A stretch of DNA of 64,000 nucleotides from Poriferisodalis sp965198245 (lineage in GTDB: Bacteria > Actinomycetota > Acidimicrobiia > Acidimicrobiales > Poriferisodalaceae): contig NZ_OZ240249.1 of the NCBI RefSeq assembly GCF_965198245.1, positions 2,790,001-2,854,000 on the forward strand, in the 5' to 3' direction. Positions 9,577 to 17,869 of this stretch are shown here, in pieces. The translations under genes and the position numbers were made by a program. Below the pieces are notes generated by a model, which saw nothing but the letters and a program-made list of their open reading frames with translations, was not told the DNA's origin and searched no databases. The first letter of the stretch is position 1; each line of letters opens with the position of its first letter.

Positions 9577-9606
9577 GATTAGCTAAGTCAGTGGACTAAG
9601 CTAATC
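9577..9606. promoter_or_regulatory. 30-bp inverted repeat, operator of the Phd/PIN module
   Basis: Near-perfect inverted repeat upstream of the antitoxin gene. The outer arms GATTAGCT / AGCTAATC and inner arms AGTC / GACT match, giving 12 of 15 paired positions by hand count. It ends 27 nt before the antitoxin ATG and lies in the only AT-rich patch nearby. Type II toxin-antitoxin operons are usually autorepressed by the antitoxin binding such a palindrome. A ribosome binding site (AGAAGGA) follows near 9619-9627. Confidence 0.6.
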
Positions 9607-9633
9607 GAGCGCCGCACCGAGAGAAGGAACCCG

Positions 9634-9870
9634 ATGTCTGAACCCGTCAACGTCCATGAAGCCAAGACCCACCTCTCCAAACTGCTCAACCGGGTAGAAG
9701 CAGGCGAGGAGATCATCCTTGCGCGAGCCGGCAAGCCATGTGCGCGCCTTGTGCCGCTCGAACCGGAACAAACAGGGCGTCGAATTGGCCTGCTCCGCGG
9801 CCTCGACGTGCCGCCCGAGTTCTTCGATCCCCTCCCCGACGACGAACTCGCTGCGTGGGAGGGAGAGTGA
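9634..9870 (+). CDS. Phd/YefM-family antitoxin
   Basis: 78-residue antitoxin. The N-terminal half matches the Phd/YefM DNA-binding fold: VNVHEAKTHLSKLLNRVEAGEEI, then the typical strand LARAGKPCARLVPL. The acidic C-terminus (FFDPLPDDELAAWEGE) is the part that normally wraps and neutralises the toxin. It would bind its own promoter through the inverted repeat just upstream. Its TGA overlaps the GTG start of the PIN toxin gene, a standard arrangement for such pairs. Assignment as antitoxin is secure; the exact subfamily label is less so. Confidence 0.9.
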   Translation: MSEPVNVHEAKTHLSKLLNRVEAGEEIILARAGKPCARLVPLEPEQTGRRIGLLRGLDVPPEFFDPLPDDELAAWEGE

Positions 9871-10256
9871 ACGAACTCCTGCTCGACACCCATGCCCTGC
9901 TGTGGTGCCTAGCAGACGACCCGGCGCTCTCTGCGACGGCCCGGACTGCTGTTTTGGACCCTGAGGCGAGGATTGTCGTGAGCGCCGCGAGCGCCTGGGA
10001 GATTTCGACCAAGCATCGCCTCGGCCGGCTTGACGGGCTTGGAGCAATCGCGTCGCGACTCGATCAGCTGATCTTGGCAGCCGACTACAACCACCTGCAC
10101 ATCACGTTCGCGCACGCCCAGCGCGCCGGTGCCTACGCATCAGCGCACAAGGATCCCTTCGACCGGATGCTTGCGGCGCAGGCTGAGATCGAATCGTTGA
10201 CGCTGGTGACCGCCGACCGGTCATTTGCGGAATTCCCCGTAGCCACCCTGTGGTGA
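9867..10256 (+). CDS. PIN-domain toxin (VapC-like)
   Basis: 129-residue PIN-domain ribonuclease toxin. The acidic metal-binding residues are in the expected places: D in LLLDTHALLW (residue 6), E in AWEIS (about 45), D residues in DPFDRMLAAQA (about 95-98) and D in LVTADRSF (about 117). The LDTHALLW opening is typical of the Sll0205-like PIN subfamily that pairs with Phd antitoxins. Such toxins cleave RNA, often tRNA or rRNA, when the antitoxin is degraded. The start is GTG 9867, overlapping the antitoxin stop; the longer open frame upstream is the antitoxin gene read out of frame. Confidence 0.9.
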   Translation: MNELLLDTHALLWCLADDPALSATARTAVLDPEARIVVSAASAWEISTKHRLGRLDGLGAIASRLDQLILAADYNHLHITFAHAQRAGAYASAHKDPFDRMLAAQAEIESLTLVTADRSFAEFPVATLW

Positions 10257-10290
10257 GCCACAGGGGTCGGCGACGTCAAGCCCCTATCCG

Positions 10291-11595
10291 CTAGGGGCCT
10301 AGGAGGGTGATCGGGACGACTTGAACGCCGTCGGAGCGGCGATAGGCGGCGCCGACGGTAGTCATCACCACGAGGCCGGCCATGTCGCCGAGGCGGTGTG
10401 AGGCGATCTTGTCCCGCAGTCGCAACAGCGACGTGGCCGCTCGGTCTACGACCTCCGCAGAAGGGCTCAGCTTCACCTCTACAGCGATCCAAGCGCCGTC
10501 GTCACGTTCGACGATCGCATCGATCTCGAGTCCAGTGTCATCGCGGTAGTGGAACACCTCGCTGCCCTCGGGCGCGCCGAACACCCGCAGATCTCGAACC
10601 ACCATCGACTCAAAGAGCAACCCGAGCGTCTGCGCATCAGCCAGCAGTCGCTCTGGTGAGGCGCGCAGCAGCGATACGGCCAGCGACGGATCGACGAAGT
10701 GCCGCTTGGCCTGCTTGCGCAGCGACGCCCGGGATCGCAGCCTCACCGACCATGCCGGCTGATCCTCCACAACGAAGATGCGCCGCAGTGCATCCAAGTA
10801 CGCCCCGACGGTATTGCGGCCGGGCATCTCGCCGTCCATGTCCGCTGCCAGCTTCGCTTCGGCGGCCTCAGTCGCCACGTTGCGAGCCAGCGAGCGCAAC
10901 AGTCGGCGCACCGCCACCGGATTGTGCCGCACCCCGCTGGCCCGAGAGACGTCCACTCGGACGATCTCATTGATGTAGTCCCCCACGGCGAGGCGAGCCT
11001 GCTCGTCGTCCAGCGTGAGACTGCCAGGCCACCCGCCCGTGGCCAGGTGACCCACTACATCGATCAGCCGTACCTCGGCATTGGGCAACGACGATTTCGC
11101 CTCGTCCTCGAACAGCTCACGCAGCGAGATCGCACCAGTGGAGACCCCCAACTCGTACAGCGACATGGTCCTCATCAAGACCCGGCCGACTCGGCCCGTA
11201 CCGGTATGCCGAGTCAGATCATCGGCGGGGTTCGCCGATCCAGTCAGTATGAACTGCCCCGGCTGCGCACGGTCATCGCACTCGCGCCTGACCGGATGCC
11301 AGATGTCCGGAGCGTTCTGCCACTCATCCAGCAGACGCGGTACCCCTCCGCCGAGCACCGCTGACGGATCGGCTGCTGCAAGCAGGCGCATGACCTCATC
11401 GTCAAACCGGGCTTCGCTGCGAGCATGGTTGCGGCCGGCCCACGTCTTGCCGCAGCCACGGGCGCCCTCTATCAGAACCGCCCCGCGTCGCCGGAGAGTG
11501 CCGTCGATCTGCCGGTCGGCCACACGGGGCCGGTAGCCCGGCATCGTGAGCCTCGTAGCATTGTCAGACACAGTATCGTGACCTTCGTAGTGCAC
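10291..11595 (-). CDS. DUF4143 AAA ATPase
   Basis: 434-residue member of the AAA_14/DUF4143 family. Walker A is GARGCGKT (residues 44-51). A LLDEWQNAPDIW segment (about 88-99) is the Walker B region, and FILTGSA is the sensor block. The DUF4143 region covers about 200-360 (HFVDPSLAVSLL, LFESMVVRDL). Near the C-terminus, LEIDAIVE followed by AVEVKLS resembles a PD-(D/E)XK nuclease core, as is common in this family. Function is not established experimentally for most members; they occur in accessory and defence-rich regions. The GTG start at 11595 is supported by a -10-like TAGAAT (11610-11605 on this strand) 9 nt upstream. Confidence 0.85.
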   Translation of the reverse strand: MHYEGHDTVSDNATRLTMPGYRPRVADRQIDGTLRRRGAVLIEGARGCGKTWAGRNHARSEARFDDEVMRLLAAADPSAVLGGGVPRLLDEWQNAPDIWHPVRRECDDRAQPGQFILTGSANPADDLTRHTGTGRVGRVLMRTMSLYELGVSTGAISLRELFEDEAKSSLPNAEVRLIDVVGHLATGGWPGSLTLDDEQARLAVGDYINEIVRVDVSRASGVRHNPVAVRRLLRSLARNVATEAAEAKLAADMDGEMPGRNTVGAYLDALRRIFVVEDQPAWSVRLRSRASLRKQAKRHFVDPSLAVSLLRASPERLLADAQTLGLLFESMVVRDLRVFGAPEGSEVFHYRDDTGLEIDAIVERDDGAWIAVEVKLSPSAEVVDRAATSLLRLRDKIASHRLGDMAGLVVMTTVGAAYRRSDGVQVVPITLLGP

Positions 11596-11606
11596 TTCGG
11601 GTATAT

Positions 11607-11662
11607 TCTATAGCGCACTTTGTGAGCTAATTATAATACGTCTCGGGAATAATCTATAGCGC
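11607..11662. repeat. Pair of TCTATAGCGC boxes upstream of the DUF4143 gene
   Basis: The ten-base word TCTATAGCGC occurs at 11607-11616 and again at 11653-11662, 46 bp apart, inside an AT-rich island (TTATAATA at 11631-11638) that is unusual for this window. Each has a palindromic CTATAG core. Position just upstream of the DUF4143 GTG suggests paired protein-binding sites. The rest of the gap to 11755 shows no gene or hairpin that I can support. Confidence 0.35.
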
Positions 11663-11755
11663 GATCTGGGACTCGCATGTTGTGGCCTTCAATGAGGCTC
11701 AGTTGCTCGTCGCGGAAACATGCGCGATAGCCACGGCGGAGCCAGCGGGGCAATC

Positions 11756-12364
11756 TCAACGGGGCAGCGGGGCGGTGGCGGGAACCGTTGAAGGGCGGCT
11801 GAAGACCTCGTCAAGCAAGGGCCGGAACTCCTCGATCGGCAGGTTGGGGTAGTTCGGGTCGAAGCAGTTCTGGTCGTAGTTCTCGCAGAAGTCCAGACAG
11901 GCCTCGTAGTGCGGCGAGCCCCGGTACTGCTCGCGAGCATCACGGTTGCCGCCGAAATGGTGGAAGTAGTGGTAGCCCTGAAACAGGCCGTGGTGGGCCA
12001 CCACCCAGTGGGTTCGCTCGTCGACGTAGGGCTGTAGGACTGCCGCCGCCGCCGCACTGTGGTTTTCCGGCGCGAATGAATCACCGATGTCGTGCAACAG
12101 GGCCGCCACCGCCAAGTCAGTCGACTCGCCATTGCGCAACACCCTCGTTGCCGATTGGAGACTGTGGTCGTAGCGGTCGATCTGATACCCCAGTGTGGGG
12201 CCGCGCAGGCACTGCAGGATGTCGAGCAGGTTGTCGACCAGCCCTGAGCGGGTGTGTGCATAGTGCCACGGCATCAACTGCTCGTAGTCCTCGGCCGTGC
12301 CATCTTCCATGGCGGTCCAGGACACTATGCGGCCACTCTCGTCAGCGGCGCTGTGATCAGACAT
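11756..12364 (-). CDS. HD-domain protein, PhnZ/inositol-oxygenase-like
   Basis: 202-residue HD-fold protein. The metal-binding residues are seen in RYDHSLQSATRV (about 60-72), LLHDIGD (about 87-93, the HD pair), AHHGLFQGYH (about 120-130) and the Asp-rich tail FCENYDQNCFDPNYPN. The spacing and the HHGLFQGYHYFHHFGG segment resemble HD-type mixed-valent diiron oxygenases (PhnZ, TmpB, myo-inositol oxygenase) more than phosphohydrolases, so an oxygenase acting on a small polar substrate is plausible but unproven. I chose ATG 12364 because GGAGG lies just upstream; the 24 preceding residues look non-coding. No phosphonate genes are nearby to support a substrate. Confidence 0.7.
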   Translation of the reverse strand: MSDHSAADESGRIVSWTAMEDGTAEDYEQLMPWHYAHTRSGLVDNLLDILQCLRGPTLGYQIDRYDHSLQSATRVLRNGESTDLAVAALLHDIGDSFAPENHSAAAAAVLQPYVDERTHWVVAHHGLFQGYHYFHHFGGNRDAREQYRGSPHYEACLDFCENYDQNCFDPNYPNLPIEEFRPLLDEVFSRPSTVPATAPLPR

Positions 12365-12462
12365 TGCGCCTCCGCTGCCAAGCGATTCGGCCCCGTCACC
12401 GTCATGTTCGCGCACCCGCGCCCGGCCATCGGCCACCGTGCCTGAATTGAAAGGCGGCTGCT

Positions 12463-13488
12463 TCAGCCCTTCACGGGCGTGCGCCAGCCGAACGGATCCG
12501 GCGCTGCGCCGATCTGGATGTCAACCAATGCCTGACGTAACCGCATCGTGTTGCGTCCCGGCTCCCGGTCACCCACAGTGAGCGTCTTGCCCTCATACAG
12601 GATGGTCCCCACCGGGGCCAAGATCGCGGCGGTACCAGACAGGAATGCTTCACCGCGCTCGGCCCATTCGACCAATTCGTCGGGGTCGATGAATCGCTCC
12701 TCGATCTGGTAGCCCAGCGAGGCTGCGAGCTCAATCACCGACACCCGCGTCACGCCGTGCAGAAACGACTCGTCGAGGTGCCGCGTCACGACTCGCTCGT
12801 CATCGGCCAAGAAGAAGTTGGAGGCCCCCGTCTCGGTTATGTCGCCTCCGGTGGCGAACAGCATCTGGTCGATGGCCTCGTTTCCTGCCATGGCGTCAAG
12901 CGTGGGAGCGAGCGCCATGGCGTAGTTGCCGCCGCACTTCACCATGCCGAACTGCGGCACGGTGCGCGGCGTCGACGTTTCCACCAACAGCGTCAGCGGT
13001 CGCATACCGCCAGTGAAATAGTCGCCTACCGGGCAATTGACGACATAGAGCAGCGCGCTTCGCGTCGGGCGGGCAGCAGCGCCGATGTCGGGTTCGGTAC
13101 CGATGAGCGTCGGTCGGATGTAGAGCGAGCCGGGCGGGTCCGGCACCTCGCTGGCATTGGCTTCGACCGCGTCGATGATCATCTGGCGCAACGTCACGCC
13201 GTCGATCTCGGGCAGGCGCAGCCGAGCCGCGCTGGACACCATGCGGTTCACATGGCGGTCCAGCTGGAAGATCGCCAGCGACCCGTCCACTTGCCGATGT
13301 GCCTTCAGGCCTTCGAAGATGGCGCTCCCGTAGTGGAGCACGTGCGCCGCGGGGCTGATCGTGAAGTCGCCGAACGGTTCTGCGGCACCGCCATACACGT
13401 ACGGCCCGTCGTCGGCTCGCGCCGTCGTCATCCAGTCACAGAAGATGGTCCCGAATGGGACCGTGAACGGGTCGGGCTTGGTGGTCAC
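12463..13488 (-). CDS. ilvE: Branched-chain amino acid aminotransferase
   Basis: 341-residue class IV PLP aminotransferase that interconverts valine, leucine and isoleucine with their 2-oxo acids in the cytosol. The N-terminal block (FGTIFCDWMTTA ... HVLHYGSAIFEGLKAHR) and the lysine in MVKCGGNYAMAL (probable PLP Schiff-base lysine), plus the ITETGASNFF and FLSGTAA motifs, are typical. The start is GTG 13488: a GGAG ribosome binding site sits 5 nt upstream, and the 50 extra residues of the open frame resemble antisense translation. It is divergent from the FadB-like gene across a 148-bp gap. Confidence 0.93.
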   Translation of the reverse strand: MTTKPDPFTVPFGTIFCDWMTTARADDGPYVYGGAAEPFGDFTISPAAHVLHYGSAIFEGLKAHRQVDGSLAIFQLDRHVNRMVSSAARLRLPEIDGVTLRQMIIDAVEANASEVPDPPGSLYIRPTLIGTEPDIGAAARPTRSALLYVVNCPVGDYFTGGMRPLTLLVETSTPRTVPQFGMVKCGGNYAMALAPTLDAMAGNEAIDQMLFATGGDITETGASNFFLADDERVVTRHLDESFLHGVTRVSVIELAASLGYQIEERFIDPDELVEWAERGEAFLSGTAAILAPVGTILYEGKTLTVGDREPGRNTMRLRQALVDIQIGAAPDPFGWRTPVKG

Positions 13489-13636
13489 CAGAACTCCATT
13501 CGGTATGGCTCGAGCGGGACAGGCGCTCCCGACATTCGAAGCGTATCGCCAGGCCGAGATCGCACAGGGGCGAATTCTGCGAGGCGGACGCCTGTGGCTC
13601 GAAACTGCCGGGCCGTCGTTGCGTACGCTGCGGCCC

Positions 13637-15766
13637 ATGACACAGCAGGACCAGAGTCAAACTGCCGAGGGCCAGATCACCGAGTCGGTCCGACTCGAGC
13701 GCCGCGACGACGTGGCGTTGCTCATCGTCAACAACCCGCCGGTCAATGTGCTGAGCTACCACGTGCGCCAAGGCCTCATCGACGGCATGGCCGCTGCCGA
13801 GTCCAGCGACGCCTCGGCCATCGTGCTCATCTGCGACGGGCGGACCTTCATAGCCGGCGCGGACATCACCGAGTTCTCCCAGCCGCCCAAGCCGCCCGCT
13901 CTCGTACCCGGCCAGGAGGCCATGGAGAATTGCAGCAAGCCCGTCGTGGCTGCGATTCATGGCACCTCGCTCGGCGGCGGGCTCGAAGTGGCGCTGTGCG
14001 CTCACTTTCGGGTGGCGATCAGCTCGGCCCAGTTCGGCCTGCCCGAGGTGAAGCTGGGCTTGCTGCCTGGGGGCGGCGGCACGCAACGCTTGCCTCGCAT
14101 CACCGGCCCGCAACGGGCGCTCGAGATGATGGTCAGCGGCGACCCCATCGGCGCTTCCGAGGCGCTTGAGTGCGGCCTGATCAACGAGATCGTGGGCGAC
14201 TCGCTGGCCGATCTCGAAGCCGGTGCCGTGGCGTTCGCTCGGCGTGCCGCCGCAGAGAACATGCCCCGGCCTCGCATCCGTGACCGCAACGAACGCCTCG
14301 AAGGCTTCGGCACCGAGCAGTTCGCCGCGTTCCGGGCCTCGATCGCCCGCAGGACACGCGGCTTCGAAGCGCCCGAGCGGATCATCCGCTGCGTCGAAGC
14401 AGCGGTCTCCACGGCTGCCAGTGGCGACTTCGAGGCTGGCCTGGCGGCGGAGGCGCGCATTTTCGGCGAGTTGATGGGCAGCTCGCAGGCCAATGCGCAG
14501 CAGTACTACTTCTTCGCCGAGCGTGCGGCACAGAAGGTGCCCGACGTGCCGCGTGACACATCCCAGGTCGACATCGCCCGTGTCGGCATTCTCGGAGCTG
14601 GGACGATGGGCGGCGGCATCGCCATGAACTTCGCCAACATCGGTATCCCAGTCACCCTCGTCGAACGCGACGAGGCGAGCCTGGAGCGTGGCCTCGCTGT
14701 GGTCCGGCGCAACTACGAGCGGACCGCTGCCCGTGGGGGCATTTCCTCCGACGACGTGCAGACCCGGATGGACCTACTGCGGGGCTCCACCGACATGGGC
14801 GACTTCGCCGATTGCGACCTCATGATCGAGGCCGTGTTCGAGAACATGTCACTCAAGAAGGACGTGTTCGCCCAGCTCGACGACATCTGCAAGCCCGGGG
14901 CCGTGCTCGCCACCAACACCTCGGCGCTCAACGTCAACGAGATCGCCTCGGCCACGTCGCGGCCCCAAGACGTCGTCGGCATGCACTTCTTCTCTCCCGC
15001 CAACGTCATGCGGATGCTCGAAGTCGTGCGGGGCGATGCCACCTCGCGCACGGCGATCGCCACTGCCATGTCGATCGGCAAGCGCATCGGCAAGACGCCG
15101 GTGCTGTGCGGCGTGTGCCATGGCTTCATCGGCAACCGGATGCTGTTCATGCGCGGCGTCGAGGCCGACCAGATGCTGCTCGAAGGCGCAACGCCCGCCC
15201 AGGTCGACAAGGTCGTCTACGACTTCGGTTTCCCGATGGGTCCGTTCGCCATGCGCGACCTGGCCGGTCTCGACGTGGGCTGGAACCCCGACACCTCGTC
15301 GAGCTCGACTGTGCGCGAGGTCCTGTGCGAATCGGGCCGGCGGGGCCAGAAGAACGGCCGGGGCTATTACATCTACGACCCCGACACCCGGGCATCGACC
15401 CCCGACCCAGAGGTCACCCAGATGATCCGCGACTTCGCCTCCGAACGGGGAGTGACGCTGCGTGAGGTGACCGACGCCGAGATCGGGGAGCGGTGTCTGT
15501 ATCCGATCGTCAACGAGGGCGCCAAGATTCTCGACGAGGGCATTGCCTTGCGGGGCAGCGACGTCGACGTCACCTGGATCAACGGCTACGGCTGGCCGAT
15601 GTACACCGGCGGCCCCATGTATTGGGCCGACGAGATCGGCCTCGGCGAGGTGCTGGATCGCATCCGCCACTACGACCAGACGCTGGGAGGCGACCACTGG
15701 ACGCCGAGCCCGCTGTTGGAGCGGCTGGCGGCCGAGGGCGGCTCGCTGGCCCGCTACGAGAGCTGA
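13637..15766 (+). CDS. FadB/FadJ-like enoyl-CoA hydratase / 3-hydroxyacyl-CoA dehydrogenase
   Basis: 709-residue multifunctional beta-oxidation enzyme. Residues about 15-200 are a crotonase domain with the oxyanion and catalytic segments ADITEF, GTSLGGGLEVAL and PEVKLGLLPGGGGTQRLPR. The NAD-binding domain opens at GILGAGTMGGGIAMNFA (about 316). Two C-terminal hydroxyacyl-CoA dehydrogenase domains follow (GMHFFSPANVMRMLEVV and GFIGNRM, then GPFAMRDLAGLDVGW). It would hydrate enoyl-CoA and oxidise the 3-hydroxyacyl-CoA. ATG 13637 is preceded by TACGCT (13624-13629), 7 nt upstream, fitting a leaderless start. A TauD-like dioxygenase gene follows after 4 nt, suggesting a shared catabolic role. 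Confidence 0.92.
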   Translation: MTQQDQSQTAEGQITESVRLERRDDVALLIVNNPPVNVLSYHVRQGLIDGMAAAESSDASAIVLICDGRTFIAGADITEFSQPPKPPALVPGQEAMENCSKPVVAAIHGTSLGGGLEVALCAHFRVAISSAQFGLPEVKLGLLPGGGGTQRLPRITGPQRALEMMVSGDPIGASEALECGLINEIVGDSLADLEAGAVAFARRAAAENMPRPRIRDRNERLEGFGTEQFAAFRASIARRTRGFEAPERIIRCVEAAVSTAASGDFEAGLAAEARIFGELMGSSQANAQQYYFFAERAAQKVPDVPRDTSQVDIARVGILGAGTMGGGIAMNFANIGIPVTLVERDEASLERGLAVVRRNYERTAARGGISSDDVQTRMDLLRGSTDMGDFADCDLMIEAVFENMSLKKDVFAQLDDICKPGAVLATNTSALNVNEIASATSRPQDVVGMHFFSPANVMRMLEVVRGDATSRTAIATAMSIGKRIGKTPVLCGVCHGFIGNRMLFMRGVEADQMLLEGATPAQVDKVVYDFGFPMGPFAMRDLAGLDVGWNPDTSSSSTVREVLCESGRRGQKNGRGYYIYDPDTRASTPDPEVTQMIRDFASERGVTLREVTDAEIGERCLYPIVNEGAKILDEGIALRGSDVDVTWINGYGWPMYTGGPMYWADEIGLGEVLDRIRHYDQTLGGDHWTPSPLLERLAAEGGSLARYES

Positions 15767-15770
15767 GCCA

Positions 15771-16628
15771 ATGCTGACGATTGAGCCGATCCATCCCGAT
15801 TTCGGCGCCACGGTCACCGGCATCGACCTGAGCGCGGACTTCGACGACGAGGCGACCGCCGCGCTGCGCGAAGCCATCGACACGCACTCGCTCTTGCATT
15901 TCCCAGAACAAGAGATGACCGACGAGGCGCAATTCGCGCTCACCCGGTGCCTCGGCGAGCCCGAGCCCAATCACGTCGTCTTCGGCAAGACCGGTGAGGT
16001 CGTCTACTTCGGCACGATCGGCAACGTGGTCGACGCTGAGACGAAGCGAGACGAGTCAGATCCGCTGACCCGGAACCAGAAGGGCAACAACCTCTGGCAC
16101 TCGGACTCGTCGTTCCGGCTCGTGCCGTCGTATGTGTCGATCCTGCATGCCTATGAAGTGCCCGGCGAGGGCGGCGAGACCGAGTACGCCAGCCAGCGGG
16201 CGGCGTACGCCCGTCTGGACCCGTCACTCCAAGCCGAGATCGACGAACTCCAGGTGCTGCACGACTACGTCTTCAGCCGCACCCAGGTGGCCCCGGTCGA
16301 CCCCAATCACGCCGCATCGCTGCCGCCGATCCCCCAGCGGCTCGTGCGGACCAATCCGAGCAACGGCGCCAAGAACTACTACGTCGGGTCTCACGCCCGA
16401 TCCATCGTCGGATGGTCGGGAATCGACAGCCGCCGGCTGATCGACGAACTGAACGCGGGTGCAACCCGACCCGAAGGCGTGTACTCGCATCGCTGGAGCT
16501 CGGGCGACACGGTCATCTACGACAACCGCTGCATGCTGCACCGAGGTGTCGGCTACGACGCCGACCGTTGGCGCCGCTACATGCGTCAGACCCGAGTGCA
16601 GGGCCAGGGCCCCACCCTCGACGAGTAG
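15771..16628 (+). CDS. TauD/TfdA-family 2-oxoglutarate-dependent dioxygenase
   Basis: 285-residue Fe(II)/2-oxoglutarate dioxygenase. The iron-binding HxD is in NLWHSDSSF (about residues 109-111). The distal histidine is in CMLHRGVGYD (about 256), and the 2-oxoglutarate-binding arginine is in WRRYMRQTRV. Family members oxidise taurine, 2,4-D-type aryloxyacids and related acids; substrate cannot be assigned here. The ATG at 15771 begins the family-typical LTIEPIHPDFGATVTGIDL opening and sits 4 nt after the FadB-like stop, so the two are almost certainly one transcription unit. Confidence 0.9.
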   Translation: MLTIEPIHPDFGATVTGIDLSADFDDEATAALREAIDTHSLLHFPEQEMTDEAQFALTRCLGEPEPNHVVFGKTGEVVYFGTIGNVVDAETKRDESDPLTRNQKGNNLWHSDSSFRLVPSYVSILHAYEVPGEGGETEYASQRAAYARLDPSLQAEIDELQVLHDYVFSRTQVAPVDPNHAASLPPIPQRLVRTNPSNGAKNYYVGSHARSIVGWSGIDSRRLIDELNAGATRPEGVYSHRWSSGDTVIYDNRCMLHRGVGYDADRWRRYMRQTRVQGQGPTLDE

Positions 16629-16655
16629 TGAGCCGCGGCTCGAAACCGGCTGCGC

Positions 16656-17816
16656 TCAGTTGCCGCTGGCAGCGGCGATCGTCGCCTTGGGCACGCCAGC
16701 TGCGCGAGCACCCCCGCAGATGCTCTCCCACGTCTCAGCGGGCAGCGTGATGCCGTTGGACTTGCGGTGCAGACGCCGTTCGTGCTCGACGTCGCCGGGC
16801 AGCTTCACCGGCTGATCGGTGTTGATCGCCGCGGCCTCACCGAACCAGTCGAGATAGTCGGCCGCGATGCCGTTGTAGCCGTCGTCGGTCTCGCCGACAG
16901 CAGCATCGATCTGAGCCGGGTCGACATACACCGAGAGCATGCCGTTGGCGAACCTGACGCGGCGGGGCCCTGCGGTGCCTGTTCCGGTCAGAGCGCCCGC
17001 CAGCAACTCGCACATGACCGAGATGCCCGAGCCCTTGTGCTCCCCCATCGCCCGCAGCGCCCCGGGACCGTCCATCGAATTGGGGCGCTGGCCGTCGGCG
17101 AAGCTGTAGAGCACCCGTGGGTCACCGGTGATCTCGCCTTCGGCAGACACCAACGCGTTCTCCGGCACCGCAGGACCGCCGTGCAGCGCGACCATGGCCT
17201 TGCCCTCGGCCACGACCGAGGTGGCGAAGTCGTGGATGACTGGTCGCCTGCCAGCCACCGGGGCGCCGTAGGCGCATGGGTTGGTGCCCATGCGGCGCTC
17301 TTTGGCGCCGAACGGGGCAACCAGGCGGCTGTTGGCCACGTTGACGAAGTGCACCGACACGAGGCCCTCGGCTGCGGCCATCTCGGCGTACTCGCCGATG
17401 CGTCCGAGATGCCCGGCGTTGCGCAGCCCCACGATGGCCGTGCCCAACTCCTTGCAACGCTCGATGCCGAGCGCTACAGCTGCCGGCCCGACGGTCTGGC
17501 CCATGCCGTACTGACCGTCCACCAGCAGCAGCGAACCCGAGTCGATCAGCACCTTGATCTGCTGGTCGGCGAGCTGGACGCCGTTGGCCAGCAGCTCGAC
17601 GTAGAGCGCTGAGCGGATGACCCCGTGGCTGTCGTGGCCGGCAAGGTTCGCGCCCACGAGGCTGCGGCCGATGCGCTCGGCTTCGGCGTCCGAGCACGTG
17701 GTATGCCGGAAGATCTCAGCGATGAATCCAGCCAGGCGTTCATGGTTGATCACGACGGGCTGATCGGCGGTAACGTCGGCGGTCGCAGCGTCACTGGTTG
17801 TGCGGGTTTCGCTCAT
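16656..17816 (-). CDS. Ldh2-family malate/L-lactate/ureidoglycolate dehydrogenase
   Basis: 386-residue NAD(P)-dependent oxidoreductase of the Ldh2 (not Rossmann LDH) family. Visible family blocks are NLAGHDSHGVIR (about 55-66, with the catalytic histidine), GQTVGPAAVALGIERC, NAGHLGRIGEYAEMAA, RRMGTNPCAYGAP and MGEHKGSGISVMCELLAGAL. Members oxidise malate, lactate, sulfolactate or ureidoglycolate; context does not decide. ATG 17816 is chosen over the upstream ATG at 17840 because TACGCT lies 6 nt before it (17828-17823 on this strand), a leaderless arrangement. It is convergent with the dioxygenase gene. Confidence 0.88.
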   Translation of the reverse strand: MSETRTTSDAATADVTADQPVVINHERLAGFIAEIFRHTTCSDAEAERIGRSLVGANLAGHDSHGVIRSALYVELLANGVQLADQQIKVLIDSGSLLLVDGQYGMGQTVGPAAVALGIERCKELGTAIVGLRNAGHLGRIGEYAEMAAAEGLVSVHFVNVANSRLVAPFGAKERRMGTNPCAYGAPVAGRRPVIHDFATSVVAEGKAMVALHGGPAVPENALVSAEGEITGDPRVLYSFADGQRPNSMDGPGALRAMGEHKGSGISVMCELLAGALTGTGTAGPRRVRFANGMLSVYVDPAQIDAAVGETDDGYNGIAADYLDWFGEAAAINTDQPVKLPGDVEHERRLHRKSNGITLPAETWESICGGARAAGVPKATIAAASGN

Positions 17817-17869
17817 CGCGGCAGCGTAGGTCGCCAGCAACTCAGAGGCGCCGACTGGTGGTCACGACC

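Noticed and set aside
12757..14169. 470-residue plus-strand ORF across ilvE and the FadB-like gene
   Set aside because: It covers the antisense of ilvE and then an alternate frame of the FadB-like gene, whose own frame has all the crotonase motifs.
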